This document shows positions 20,182 to 31,900 of a stretch of 64,000 nucleotides of DNA, one piece after another. Below the pieces are notes generated by a model. The model was not told where the DNA came from. It saw only the letters and a program-made list of their open reading frames with translations, and made no database searches. Both the position numbers and the translations under genes were made by a program. This stretch comes from Rhodocollybia butyracea (lineage: Eukaryota; Basidiomycota; Agaricomycetes; Agaricales; Omphalotaceae): assembly GCA_015501585.1 (NCBI GenBank), contig JADNRY010000179.1:62001-126000 (forward strand), given 5' to 3'. Every line of letters begins with the position of its first letter. The first letter of the stretch is position 1.

Positions 20182-20545
20182 TCTTTGTTTATAGCAAAAA
20201 TGACTAGTTGAAATCATTGCAAATACAGACTGACCACAGTCCTGAGTTGAAACGCAATACAACTTCAGGACCATGTCATGTACTAAACTTTGTTCCTTCT
20301 GGCGTTCGGCTCCGAGTGGTCCGTAGAGCCATGCCCATAATAACTATTTCCTTTCAAACCTTCGAAGTCAGCAGGCCCTATCGTAAGCTTTGTAACAGAC
20401 TCAATTTGTTTCTACACAGTGTCGTCACTTGAATTCTTTTTGAGTACTTTGATGACTATATAAGCGACAGGCTCAAGACAGGCTTCAGACTCACTTTCTT
20501 TACATCTTCCATCTCTAGCCAGCTAACAACCCAGCATACATCGGC
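20182..20545 (+). promoter_or_regulatory. Intergenic promoter region of the sugar transporter
   Basis: The 364-bp gap between the oxidase stop and the transporter ATG. A TATATAAG box at 20457-20464 stands 82 bp before the ATG, and a pyrimidine-rich leader (CTTTCTTTACATCTTCC) lies in between. Confidence 0.6.
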
Positions 20546-22277
20546 ATGGTCATTGGTACATTCTGGAAGAGGCTCTCGTCCAAGCGTCTTGGCATACTCA
20601 TCCAAGCACTCTCTCTCATTGCTATCTTCTTTGAGGGTTATGACCAAGGTGTTGTGAGTCGTTGCAACCTTGGGGTCTCAAGATTTTCGAGGCTGACAGT
20701 CAACAGATGGGAGGTGTCAACGCTTCTCCTAATTATTGGAGCGTTGTTAACATCGGTAACGGTGTTACTGCCGACGGAGTCACACAGACCACCAAGCAAG
20801 GAGGCATTGTATCAATCTATTACCTAGGTGCAGTTGTGGGTGCATTCATTGGGTATCATAACTCATGTTTGAGGAATTAGAACTCACTGTGAGCATTATA
20901 TAGTGGCTGGATTGCTGATCGTGTCGGCCGTATTAACGGCCTCTTCATTGCTGCCGTATTTGCACTGATCGGCGGAGCCCTGCAGTCAGCAGTGCGGAGC
21001 GCCACATTCATCTTGGTAGCTCGTGTTGTTACCGGTCTGGGCACTGGTGCTCTCACGTCAATCACTCCAGTCTACATTGCTGAAGTCTCTAGCGCAGGAC
21101 ACCGTGGAGGCTTTCTCGGATATGTATTCATTGCAAACTATCTTGGTATCTCCATTGCCTATTGGTTGAACTTTGGCCTATCGTTCATTGACAATGGTAA
21201 CTCACAAATCAGATGGAGATTCCTCCTGGCTTTCCAGTGCATCCCAGCAATTATGCTTTTGAGTAGCATAAAACTCCTTCCGGACTCACCTCGATACCTT
21301 GCTTCTGTTGGCCGCTATGTAGAGGCTAAGGAGGTCCTTGTTCAACTGCGGGGTAACGATGGTCCTAAAGTTGAGAGGGAGTTCATGGAAATTTGCGCTG
21401 TTGCCTCGAGAGCTAACATGGTGTCGCCGATTGAGTTTGCCAAGGTCATTTTTGGTCGTGCAACCTCCATTCCTCACCTTGGTCGACGTGCGTGGCTCTG
21501 TATATTACTTCAGATTATGGCTTCTTGGACTGGCATCACGGCAGTGACAGCATACTCCCCTGTGCTTCTAACACAAGGTAAGCGAAGGGCATATTATTCA
21601 ATGCTCACAGTGCGTACTGATAATTTGAAGCTGGATATGGAAGTATTAAACAAGGCGGTCTTGCTGGAGGACTCAACACAATTGGCATAGTTGGGACCAT
21701 TATCTCTGCGCAGATTGTCGACCGCTTCGGCCGTCGCTCCTCTTTAATATGGGGTGCATTTGGACTCTTCATTGTCAACCTCATTGCTGCATCTCTCTAC
21801 GAAGGCGCACGACACAATCCCTCGATCACATCGCAAGTCGCTCCCTCCAGCGTGACAATGCTCTTCCTCTTCAACTTGACTTACGCAGCCACATGGGGCA
21901 CCGTCGCATTCCTCATACCAACAGAAATTTTCCCCTCGGAAATGCGTGCGCAAGGAAACAGTTTCGGCATTATGGGCTGGGCTATTGGAGTGGGCTGGAC
22001 CGTCCTTGTCAACCCTATCATGTTCCAGCATCTTCAATCTCGGACTTATTTCCTCTTCGCAGGTCTAAACCTCACATGGATGCCTATTGTCTATTTGTTT
22101 TACCCTGAGACATCGGACCGCAGCTTGGAGTCTATAAATGTGATGTTTAGCACGAAAAGTCCTTTTTATCCTGCTATGGAGAAGGCATATCTATCTGCAG
22201 GGAATGGAGACGTGTTAGGTGGGGGTCTAAAAGGGGACTCAATATTGCAGGAAGTCTTCTCTAATGATGGGCTGTAA
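20546..22277 (+). CDS. MFS sugar transporter, 524 residues
   Basis: Proton-coupled sugar porter of the major facilitator superfamily, expected in the plasma membrane with twelve helices. Exons: 20546-20653, 20707-20852, 20904-21577, 21631-22277 (1575 nt, 524 codons plus stop). Splicing restores FFEGYDQGVMGGVNASPNYW in helix 1 and GGWIADRVGRINGL, the loop 2-3 signature. It also restores LVARVVTGLGTGALTSITPVY, PDSPRYLASVGR (the PESPR-type motif after helix 6), DRFGRRSS in loop 8-9, and PTEIFPSEMRAQG plus YPETSDRSLESI near the C-terminus. It lies 364 bp downstream of the pyranose 2-oxidase on the same strand, so a shared role in sugar uptake and oxidation is a reasonable inference. The exact substrate cannot be told. 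Confidence 0.95.
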
Positions 22278-22308
22278 ATTTGGATTGTGGTTGAGTGGGA
22301 GTTACTAG

Positions 22309-22747
22309 ATAAGATATTGTTCCGGCTATCGGGCGGTAGAGAAATGATAAAGCCCTGAGAAGGACAATGTACTGTGTGGTTGCATGGGACTTGAACCCAG
22401 GGGTGGGAGGTAGAGGAGGAAAACAATTCTCCACGAGAATAAGATACCGCACATGGGAAAGCCAAGCCGGAACGTCCTATTGACGCTAGTGGGCCAATAT
22501 GCGGGCCCGGGATGCGCGGGAGAGGACGAGAAGATGTGATCTCCAGAGCTGAAGCTGAGATGTAGCATAGAGTCAGGGATAAGTAGAATACGAAACTCGG
22601 CGGCACCATATGCCGACTCTACCGCCTATTTTATCTTATCCTAAAACACTACGCAACTTGTCACGGAATAAGATATTGTTCCGGCTGTCGAGCGGTAGAT
22701 AAGTATAAAGAAATGATAAAGCCCTGAGAAGGACAACATATTGTGTG
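22309..22747. repeat. Direct repeat pair downstream of the transporter
   Basis: About 70-80 bp starting AAGATATTGTTCCGGCT at 22311 recurs at 22670. Both copies include AAATGATAAAGCCCTGAGAA and end near GTGTG; the second carries a short insertion. The sequence between them has no recognised gene. The small frames on both strands here appear because of the repeat. Confidence 0.7.
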
Positions 22748-22929
22748 TTTGCCTGGGGCTTGGCGCCGCATACCCGCCTGGAACGTCGAAGCTCCGTCCA
22801 GCAAGTCCCAGCCAGAGCCAGAGCTCCAGAAAGCAAGACGGAAACGGCGGGCAAACCTCAGAAAGAGCTATGGCTCTCATTTGAATTATGGCGATATGAT
22901 AGCTATGCGACGTGCATTCAGTCAATAGA

Positions 22930-23817
22930 TTAATGATAAAGAAATAGGTAAAACAACTAAATTAATTAGACTCTTGGCATTGTCTCTCTATTGTTTTTTA
23001 ACCAGTCCAAGTCCATAATCAATATTGGTTCTGAAATATTGGAAAAACAGTGTTTGAGGGACGAGCACTCCTCAACAAGCTTCCCGAGTGTGTTGGCTGC
23101 CAAGCCCAATCCATCGCACAAATTTAATATACTCTAGACAGTGCTGTACAGACCCTTGCTCATAACACTGTAGCTGCTGTACTCTGCTGTAGCTCTGTAC
23201 AGCGCAACCCGGTGGGGTGTTGTAAGTTGTTCCTATCACTCCGCAATGATAAGAAAACTTACTTGATAGTCAAGAGTAGTGTGGATCGAATTTGATCACC
23301 CTGAGCAAAATCCTGGTATTTGCTGAGGTGTCAATCTGTGCTACCTGGTACTTTGCCCATACTAATTGAAGAACAAGTCGGCAGTTACCCCACAGTTATC
23401 CACATTTTGAACTGACTCGTGCATAGCATAAAAAGAACCTCACAAGTTCCACTACAGGCTGAGTCCACTCACACCACCTACAAATACTACCAGGCGGGAA
23501 TAAGCTTGTAGCTCAATTTACTACATGTAAGTCTTTCAACGGTGTCCGATGTAATCGATCAGGCATATAGTCAGTTCACCGGGAAGACTCTGAATCCGTC
23601 TTAGTCTTCCAAGCACATCAGAGTCTTTACACCAATGCACACAGGGCACACACTGGATCAAGGCCTGTGCTTCCATTAATAAACACAAATGTGAGCCTGG
23701 CAACAAGTAGGATATTATAAATTACTGGGTGGCCAGTGTGTTACATCTCCATCGACCCACATTTGTCTTTGTCTTTTGTCTATACTCCCAGACAGATCCT
23801 CTGGTGTCCTAGTAAAG
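22930..23817. other. Intergenic region
   Basis: No gene or RNA recognised. The last 60 bp before the ATG at 23818 are pyrimidine-rich (TTTGTCTTTGTCTTTTGTC), as in many fungal leaders. Confidence 0.5.
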
Positions 23818-25256
23818 ATGGCCATATGTGAAATGACAACTATTCCTAATCAACAATCCATTGCTGCCATTATCGCTGAAAGTGCTCTTTACGGTAAATT
23901 ACTCCCTTAATCTTTGTTATAATGTACAACTGATATCCGTATTTTTCAGGCGCATATACGGTCTTTATGATCATTGCTATTCAACGCCTGATGTGAGCTC
24001 TTTCTAGAATCATTCGCTCAAGCGCTGACCCCACGGCTAAGCCGAAGAGGGTTGAATGAGCGACCTCGAGTGCTCATGTTCATATCCATACTTCTTATGT
24101 TCATATTGTCGACTATTCTCCTCGTCTTGGACTTTACATCAAGACTCAATAACTTGGATGAAAATGCATTTGTTTTTGCACAGACTGCCATTTTTACGTT
24201 CTTGGTAGGTCATTTGAACAGTGTTTTTCGGTCTGATACATAATTTGCTTTATGAAGTTTGTCATTGGAGACGCGGTTGTTGTTTGGAGGGCTTGTGCTA
24301 TTCTCCAGTATGAATGGCGGGTTATTTGGATACCTTTACTGCTACTGACCAGCACCCTTTGTACGTTACATTCATGAATGTCCATTCAATTCAGTCACTA
24401 AACAAGGTATTTTCCTCCACCTACTACTCTAGTTATGGCTTTTTTCTACCTCGGCTGCATGGGTCTCAATGATTGGCGAATCCTTGAAAACCAAGCCCAG
24501 GTGTGCGCGAACGGTCAACTTGCCGGATACGCACTCTCAATAACCACCAATTCTGTTGCAACTTTTCTTGTTGCATATAAAGCATGGTACATAGCTTTTT
24601 GTATCATTAATTGGCGAGATTGACACTACAGCTATTTATAACATAGGGTCCATCGAAAGTCCATGGAAGGCTTGCTTGGAGCACGAATCCGTAAATCGCG
24701 AGCTGCAAATATCTTGACTCTCCTGATTGAGTCTGGGCTAATCTACCTTGTAATTTGGGTGAGTTGTGTTTCGCTGTGTCCCGTACTCAACATAACAGGG
24801 GATATTCTCTTCCTTTAATAGGCTTCGAAAGGATGGGTCTACAACTCTTCTCTTGGCCAGAAAACTATTGCTGCACAATTTGCCAATACAATCATGAATG
24901 CCGCTGGCAATCAAATTGCTGTGCGTGTTGAATGTTCCTTCCTATTCTCGCTCTGTGTGTGTGTACTGACTTTCTCAATTCTGCAGGGCCTATACCCCAC
25001 CATTGTCATTGTTATAATCAACCAAGACGAAGACCCCAGGCCGGAATGGGGCGCATCCCTGGGAAACATGCCACCTTCTAGGATCTCTCAGCAGGGTCCT
25101 AACTCTATCCCCAGAACTCACAATGGCACCCAAAATATTATTGGTGCCAATGTTATAAGCAGAGCTGGAACTTGCGATTTAGAGGAGGGTCTATCAAGAG
25201 ATGCTGCCTCGAATTCAACAAGCCCATCAACGGCATCACTCAAAGAAAGGAGCTGA
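23818..25256 (+). CDS. Seven-helix integral membrane protein, Agaricomycete type
   Basis: Family of fungal proteins with about seven membrane helices and no assigned function. ATG at 23818 (MAICEMTTIPNQQS). Exon 1 ends at 23893, exon 2 starts at 23950, and at least five further short introns are needed. Hydrophobic segments in order include YTVFMIIAIQRL, VLMFISILLMFILSTILLVL, FVFAQTAIFTFL, WIPLLLLTSTLC, SVATFLVAYKAW, ILTLLIESGLIYLVIWASKG and LYPTIVIVIINQ. The LIESG motif and the short cytoplasmic tail after the last helix (DEDPRPEWGASLGNM) fit the family. The tail is rich in Ser, Thr and Asn. A second gene of this type lies at 40697-42240. Confidence 0.8.
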
Positions 25257-25599
25257 CCGACCATTAGTGGTCACGGAACGTCACCCCGAAAACCCTAACA
25301 TTGGAGGGAAGTCAAAGGGAAGTGTAAGATACCTTGATTCCTAGTTTAGCAAATAATTCACCCCATTGAGTTCTTAAGCACACTTTACGAATACTTACCT
25401 GGTAAAAAAAATTTCTTTTTGCATGTAATATATATATACTGTACCCTTCGATTACTTACTCGCAAGGGGATGTGACGTGGGACAGATCCTATGAACTTGA
25501 TTTTTCGTAAACACCCAAAAAAAAAACACCCCCGTTAGGCTTTGCAGTGTGACAAACAAAACTTTTGGCGCCACAGTGACCTGAAAAATAACGGCTAAG
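25257..25599. other. 3' flank of the membrane-protein gene
   Basis: Non-coding; a 10-bp A run lies near 25519. No feature recognised. Confidence 0.5.
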
Positions 25600-26420
25600 C
25601 GTTAAAAAAATTTGTAGAACTTACCGGTGACCTCTGACTTATGACCAAGTGGGACTTCTCATAGGATTTGGAGGATAAGGTCAAGTTCGACGATAATGGG
25701 ATGAACCAAGACCCGCCAAGCAGCTTTTGAAAGAGCTGCATCAAGTCTCGTGTTGCATTTTGCCAAAGGATGCCAATCGGTTTCGTGGTGATGTGCCTGC
25801 GACGGCTCAGAGCCGTTGAGCCCCCAAAGCCGGCCGCATTTGAATCTAACATGGACCCAGCCGTCCTGCCTCACAGTAGAGCGTTCGAGCGGTCTGCTGA
25901 CAGCGTCTAGACCCGGGGATCCCTGGGCTCAGCAGCAGTCCAGCTACACACGACTGCCAAGTATCGGCTGTGAATAAAGCACAAAAATCAATGAATATAC
26001 TTATACTGGACCCTTCTCCGACGTACTCGTGCGCTACGCTTTCCACTCTCTCTTCCCTCCCTGACCTATGATGCGGTCCGTAAGTACTAAGAATCGGATG
26101 AAAAAGAGGAAACGAGGGGGTGCAAAGCAATATCTCACCTATTCAAGGAGTTATCATAGACACGCCGGGGTGTATATATACAAATCGCAACAGGTGCCAT
26201 TTATACAGTGTTTGAGCTGGAGCCAACAGAAGATATGCCGTTGTTCGAGATTTGTTCACCGCTGAGGCAGCTACATTGAAGCACTTCGACTCGTTCCACA
26301 CAGAAACTCACCAAACCGGCGGTTATCTTCCAGTATAAGTCTGACAAAAACTGGAAATTACTATTAGCCCTCGTAGACGGAGGCTGCTGCTGTAGATCCC
26401 TAGCTGGCGACAGCCACAAA
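25600..26420. repeat. Repeat A, copy 3 (diverged)
   Basis: Shares with copies 1 and 2 the block AAAGAGCTGC.TCAAGTCT near 25730 (copy 1 near 550), CACAAAAATCAATGAA near 25980, GTGCAAAGCAATATCTCACC near 26119, TTTGTTCACCGCTGAGGCA near 26250 and TGACAAAAACTGGAAATTA near 26341. It is more diverged than the other two. Confidence 0.65.
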
Positions 26421-27036
26421 TTGGGATTTAGACGTTGTCAGCTCAGACCGCTTGCAGTTTCCGAACGTTCTACTGCGCCTTCACTTACCGAAACTCTCTC
26501 AAGATGAAGGTCGTCGTCTTCATTGCATCAATTTCAGACGCTTCTCGACCACTGTTACGTAAACCCAATGCTCGGCTTTCGGCATGAACGACGGCTAGCC
26601 GCTTGTCCTGCCGGACGTGCCGGACGTGATTGTGCTACGATCACTCGTGACTCCAGAACCTCTTGTCCTCTCTGCTATTACTCTCTTTTCCGCATACTCA
26701 CTTATCCCGCAACACACACACCAACGCCCCCAAGTCATCTGAAGCGCACCTATTAGAGTCCAATCCCCCACCTTTTACTCTATGCAGACGTTTTTTCGCA
26801 CTGAACGTAGAAATTGATGTGAACAAAAACATGAATCCACTCTATCAGTGCCAGCTCTGCGCAAAACTGGCCGAAACCTGGCATCGTGGAGGCTGTACAG
26901 TAGTAACAGGTTAGTAACCTGGGGTAGGGACAGGGTAGGTACCCATAAAGTATACACCGATACCGATCCTATAAATACTGACCTGGGGTCGATGATTTCC
27001 CCTTAACGCATCACCTTACCTATCCACAGAACAAAC
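26421..27036 (+). promoter_or_regulatory. Upstream region of the 2OG oxygenase gene with TATA box
   Basis: TATAAATA at 26970-26977 stands 60 bp before the ATG at 27037. Further upstream, an ATG at 26504 opens a 27-codon frame (MKVVVFIASISDASRP..) that matches nothing recognised. It could be an upstream ORF or a gene remnant. Confidence 0.55.
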
Positions 27037-28444
27037 ATGCCAGTCCCAGTTAGAGAACTCCCCGAATGGCCGTCCAATGTAGAGGCACACCCGTTGCTCG
27101 TTATAGACTACAGGCTCCTCAAGGAAGGCAACCAGGCGGAGATTGACCGGCTTTGGGAAGCCGGCACGAATTTGGGGTTCTGGTAGTGAGTTACCCATCT
27201 AACAGTTGAGGCTTTGAAGATGGAAAATCTGATGGTTCTTCTGGGAATTGGATTCTATAGCCTGACGAATTATGATGCAGAGCAAGAATTCGTGTCGATG
27301 TGGGGCATGGCTGAAGAGCTCTTCAAGCTTCCGTTGGAGGAGAAGATGAAGCATGAGCAGGGGGACGAAGGGTCCTCTTTCGGGTGCGTTCCACTCACGT
27401 CCGATATGGATTATTATCAACGAATGCTCAACATATAATTATAATTTAGCTACAAAGCCATCGGAAACTACATCGTCGACGCAGCAGGCAGCCCTGACCC
27501 CGTCGAAGGCGTCGACATCGCCAAAGACGACGCCCTTTCCTACCCCGTCGTGTCCCGCCGCGAATACGGCACCCCCGTCAACGACCGGATGAAATCCGTC
27601 GTTGCGCCCTTTGTCGAAAAGTGCGTCAGCATCACCGATACCATGATCGACATCTTCAACGACAAGCTCGCGCTGCCCAAAGGTGCGCTCGCAAAACTGC
27701 ACCAGCGGAATGATTTCAGCGCTAGCGAGACAAGGACGATCAGGGCGCCTGCAAACCTTACACCGGGAAAGCTGGCTATCGGAGGCCATACTGATTTCGG
27801 GACGCTGAGTCTGTTGGTAAACAATCTTGGTGGATTGCAGGTCCTCCCACCTGGGACGACTGAATGGTGTTACGTTAGGGTATGCGCGTTTACCTCACTT
27901 TGCGATGAATCGGGCTACTTACCTTTTTTTGCTTCCCACTTGTACTATAGCCTTTGCCCGGACACATGATCTGCAATATCGGCGACACTCTTACCATGTT
28001 CAGCGGAGGCTTGCTCAACTCGAACATTCACCGCGTCGTGTGCGTATCCTCTCTTCTCCCAAAAGTTCCTCCTTTGCTCAAATTAAAATCTAAATTTCAG
28101 TCCTCCTCCTGGATCCCAAGCAAAATACGAACGGTGGTCCCAGGTGTACTTCTGCCGCCCCTCAGACACCGCCCCGCTCCTGCCATTACTCGAAAGCACG
28201 ATCGTCTCTGAAGCTTTCAACAAGCTTACCCCGGAGAGACAAAAGGCTTTGAGCCCCGGCGTCAACTCGATCGACTGGCACACGAGACGGCAGAAGAACT
28301 ACCGCACGAAGAACCACAAGGTTAGTTTTTCTTAAATTGGTTGTGGAATTGAAAGGATTTGAATATGCGCTGACTGAATCCGTCGGTATCTAGGGACAAG
28401 AGACGTGGGCTGCCAACAGAGGCACTGAGAACGGCCGAGCTTGA
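27037..28444 (+). CDS. 2-oxoglutarate/Fe(II)-dependent oxygenase, isopenicillin-N-synthase-like
   Basis: Cytosolic non-haem iron oxygenase that couples oxidation of a small molecule to decarboxylation of 2-oxoglutarate. Exons by frame: 27037-27185, 27261-27383, 27450-27879, 27951-28039, 28101-28320, 28394-28444, which join without any break. The DIOX_N part runs from PLLVIDYRLLKEGNQAEIDR to LPLEEKMKHEQ. The catalytic jelly-roll shows the iron ligands in GGHTDFGTLSLL (His, Asp) and NIHRVV (His). The 2-oxoglutarate-binding RxS is seen in YERWSQVYFCRP. The C-terminus is NRGTENGRA. Length, about 350 residues, is normal for the family. The substrate is not deducible; such genes occur in secondary metabolism but no biosynthetic core gene is nearby. 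Confidence 0.93.
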
Positions 28445-30226
28445 TTCCGCGGGCAGCCGAAGATGTAGAAGAATAAAAGTTTTTTTTGTACAACCGTTTT
28501 TTGGAGCTGCACATAGCTTGCGTGTAAATTCTTAGTTGTCAATGTAACCTTTATAACAACGTCACGTTTTCCTGAAGCCAACGCTGATTCTTCAAGCTTC
28601 AAGATGCGAGAGGAACGAACATGAAAGTAGACGCGGAAACTTCGTACGTCGTTGGGAACCCCAGTCTGCTCGAGTCTTTTCCAATTTTGTGTGGCGATTG
28701 CATTTTCAGAAATGCAATTCGGAAATGCAATCCAAGTGATCGTCTGACTCTCAAAATGATTGTCTGAACCACTCACGGATAGTCTAGTAGTAAGCTAATT
28801 GTCCAAACTGCTCAAACGATGTTCCGGACCCCAAATGTTGAGTTGGCTGCAAGTTAACAATGTCAGACATTGTCCAGTATTCACTTGAAACGCTATTGAG
28901 CGTTTTTTTTTTCAAAAGCGGTAAGCGAGCTGAGTCCGACTCTGTCCGACTAGGGTCGGACTGTTTCCTTGCCTTTTTCAAACCTGTCTCCTTCGTAACA
29001 AGCCCTTCGACTTCAGCGAATGCTAGCGGCTACTGCAGGCCCACGACTTTGAACTTGGATCTACGAGAATCTACGTTAGTAGGGGTGTAGCAGCCTTGTT
29101 TTCCAAACGCTGTGAACTAGAACGATATCTGTCTACCGCCAAGGGGGAAGATCAAATGAATATCAATCATAGAGAAAAAAACTCAATCGCCTATGTATGT
29201 ACAATCATGTTCAAGTTTCTCCGCGGACGAACAGGGGGCCTCTTCAACAGCCCTTCAACGAAACCTTTGCAAGGCGGTGAAAATCACATTTCCGGAGAGA
29301 GTCTGACCGGTGATGGTCTGTGATGGTTCAATCGAAATAAGTATCGTGAATAAGAGCGCACTAAGTTGATGATAATAATAGACCTCGGTAACGCGAAACT
29401 CTGTGCTTCACCTTGCTTCACCTCCGCTGATTGCTGAATCTTGAGCTCGAGTGCGAGAATCAGATTGAGGGAGTATTAGTATGAGGGATTATTGCAATGA
29501 TTTTTGCGGAAAAGTGGGTTGCATAATCTTTGCATTGGGGTAAAGGGTGATATAGGAGGTACCTACGAGTACTGGGAACTCAGTAAGTGCGATCGCGACG
29601 TGACAACAGACTGATCACGTCGGGTCGCTAGTATTGATACTGATTGCACAATGCACAGTCCCAGGTCTCCAGTTTTTCTTGAGCAACGAGCCTTGGAACT
29701 GCTTGCGTTTAATGACATAGCGATAGCAACTGGTAAAACACGACTTACTACGGTCTTACTACGCGAATTTGTTGCCAATTTGACGCTTCTAGTGCGATGT
29801 TGATTTTTGTTCGGCTGGAAAAGCATCCGGAATCCGGACGGTAAGGAATTGCCGGCCGGTAGGAATCTTTGATGCGCTTTTCCACGATAGAAAAGACGAC
29901 TGTTGTATTCGATGGAAGTCGAGAGAATTCCCAACCCCTGCGCCTTAGAAACCATTGGCCTTTCCGCCTTTGTTGCTCTTTTTTCCCCGATTATCCCTCG
30001 CCGTTAACAAGGATAACGCTTGGTAGTAAGTCAGTTGTTGAATTCTTTTGTTCTTCCTTGTACCAAACATTGGTTTTGTTTTCTTCAGACCCTCGCGACC
30101 CTTGCCGGCTTCACGAAATCCGATTTTCAAATAAACCTGCTTGAGCACAGCTCGCAAAAAATCTCCAACAGAAAAACCCCACATTCCTTCAGGTGTCCGC
30201 AGACCAAGTCGCGTAACCTCCCAACT
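28445..30226. other. Long intergenic region without a recognised gene
   Basis: About 1.8 kb between the oxygenase and the bHLH gene. Frames on either strand (for example 29563-29955 minus) show no conserved motif. The last few hundred bases are pyrimidine-rich and probably include the bHLH promoter and leader. Confidence 0.5.
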
Positions 30227-31289
30227 ATGACTCTTGGAATCTCTATACCTTCTCCTGCATCCGACGACTCTTCACAAATCCAAACTCCTGCATCTCCGTC
30301 TTTTTCTGGGCTTCCGCAGCCTGAATCAAACAACAAGCGCAAAGTTTCTCGTCGCGCTAATACAGCTGAACGTCGTGCCACTCACAATGCTGTCGAGCGA
30401 GCACGGAGAGAAACATTAAATGGCAGGTTCTTGGTCAGTATCCTTTCTTGACTACCTGAGTCCAAGTTAACATCAAACCACAGGACCTCGCTGGTCTCCT
30501 TCCAAATCTGTCGCAAATCCGTCGCCCATCCAAATCAGCTATCGTCAATTCATCCATCGCACACATCCACGCTTCCCGCCGTCACCGCCACCTAGCCTCT
30601 CGTGAACTCCGCCTTCTCAAGTACGAGGCTGACGCTCTTCGCCGAGAACTGAACGAGTGGCGGGATAGAGCCGGCATCCCTCGCGTCCAGGAACCCACTC
30701 GCGGCGATGGCTTCGGCATGATACTCAGCGGCGAACTCGAAGTTTTGCCGGTTCCCAACATGGACGAGGAAGACGCCGAGTACGTGAACGGCGACGACGA
30801 AGGGCATGCGCATGCGAGTAGGACACCCCCCAATGAAGAGCCCCACAGGTTCTCCTACACCGATCCATCAAATGTTCGTTCAAATATCCCCCAGATTCAC
30901 GTCCTCCCAGCGTAATGGACCCTCCCAATCAACAACAGATGATGCGCCATAGTGCAAGACCTGTAGTTGCTGTTCCTGGAGGAATGGCTGTCGAAAATCC
31001 CGCGATGGGCATGATGTACAACAACGTCGCGTACCCTCCGCAGTTCGTCGGCGATATGGGCCAGAACAAGTGGGTGCCTGGCAACGAGCACGATATGGCC
31101 CGGCGAGGCCGCAGTCGCGCGATGAGCGCTAGTTCTACTAGCAGCGAAAGCCCGCCGCATATCGCCTACTATAATTCCGGCTGGAACGCGCAGATGGGCG
31201 GGATGGCTCCGAACAACATGGGTGCCAATATGGGGATGGTGGGTGGAGGCGGCAGTAATGGCGGAGCTGCGTTTGCGATGATGATGTAG
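30227..31289 (+). CDS. bHLH transcription factor, 315 residues
   Basis: Nuclear DNA-binding protein of the basic helix-loop-helix class. Exons: 30227-30433, 30484-30873, 30939-31289 (948 nt). The basic region is RRATHNAVERARRETLNGRF, with the H..ER pattern that reads E-box CANNTG sites. Helix 1 continues across intron 1 as DLAGLLPNLSQIRRPSKSA and helix 2 is IVNSSIAHIHASRRHR. A leucine-rich extension (LRLLKYEADALRRELNEW) may form a coiled coil. The N-terminus is Ser/Pro-rich. The C-terminal half is Met/Gly/Asn-rich and ends in MMM. The second intron (30874-30938) is inferred because the frame otherwise stops at 30913. The target genes are unknown. Confidence 0.9.
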
Positions 31290-31389
31290 ACTATGGGCAC
31301 CACTTTCCTTTCCTTTCGCCCTTTCCTTTTTTTCGCTCGTCCTCTATACCCACTCACGCATTGCATTGTCCATATTCATGCCCTTTCCC

Positions 31390-31900
31390 ACTGCCCACTG
31401 CCTATGATGTCGTCCTCGCTGCGTTCTTTTTTATACCTCTGCAACTTCTGTTGTATATAGCTTCTTCGGGTTGCCTGATAAGATAAAGATAAGATAAAGA
31501 TCGGTGTAGGATAAATAGAGATTACATAATATGATTTATGAATAGACAACAAATATCGTCGAATCTTCAAGACTCACTGGTAAGTGGTTTGGCTGGAACA
31601 TGGCCCCCCACGTCGGGCGTCCTAAACAGAGCCAGGCCTCCGAAAGCAAACTCGACTTGTGAGCCAAACACCCAGAAGGGATGTATCAAGGTATATTTTT
31701 TCCGTCCTTGACTAGCAAATTCTGCAAGAATCATCAGAAAACGGCGTAGCACTTAAGAGCACTTACCGGCTACCACCTATCCCGCCTCCCCATCCACTCA
31801 ACCCTCTAGATCTAAATGCCTCTAAATGCCTACCGTGCCTGTGACGTGAACTGCAACTCGGAGACGCCACAGCATGCGTATCTGCGATGTACAGTTGAGT
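31390..31900. repeat. Source block of the local duplications downstream of bHLH
   Basis: The segment from CCTATGATGTCGTCC (31400) to GATAAAGATCGGTGTAGGAT (31494-31513) recurs at 34744-34880. The block from about 31590 (GTCCTAAACAGAGCCA..) to 31890 recurs twice in tandem at 35020-35170 and 35172-35460, including GGCGTAGCACTTAAG and CGCCACAGCATGCGT. No coding potential is shared. Confidence 0.7.

Noticed and set aside
22385..22470. tRNA on the minus strand (GGTTCAAGTCC, T-loop-like)
   Set aside because: No matching acceptor stem, D-arm or anticodon arm upstream on that strand.
29563..29955. 130-residue minus-strand ORF between the oxygenase and the bHLH gene
   Set aside because: No motif, basic and Ser-rich composition as expected by chance, and it overlaps the likely promoter region of the bHLH gene.
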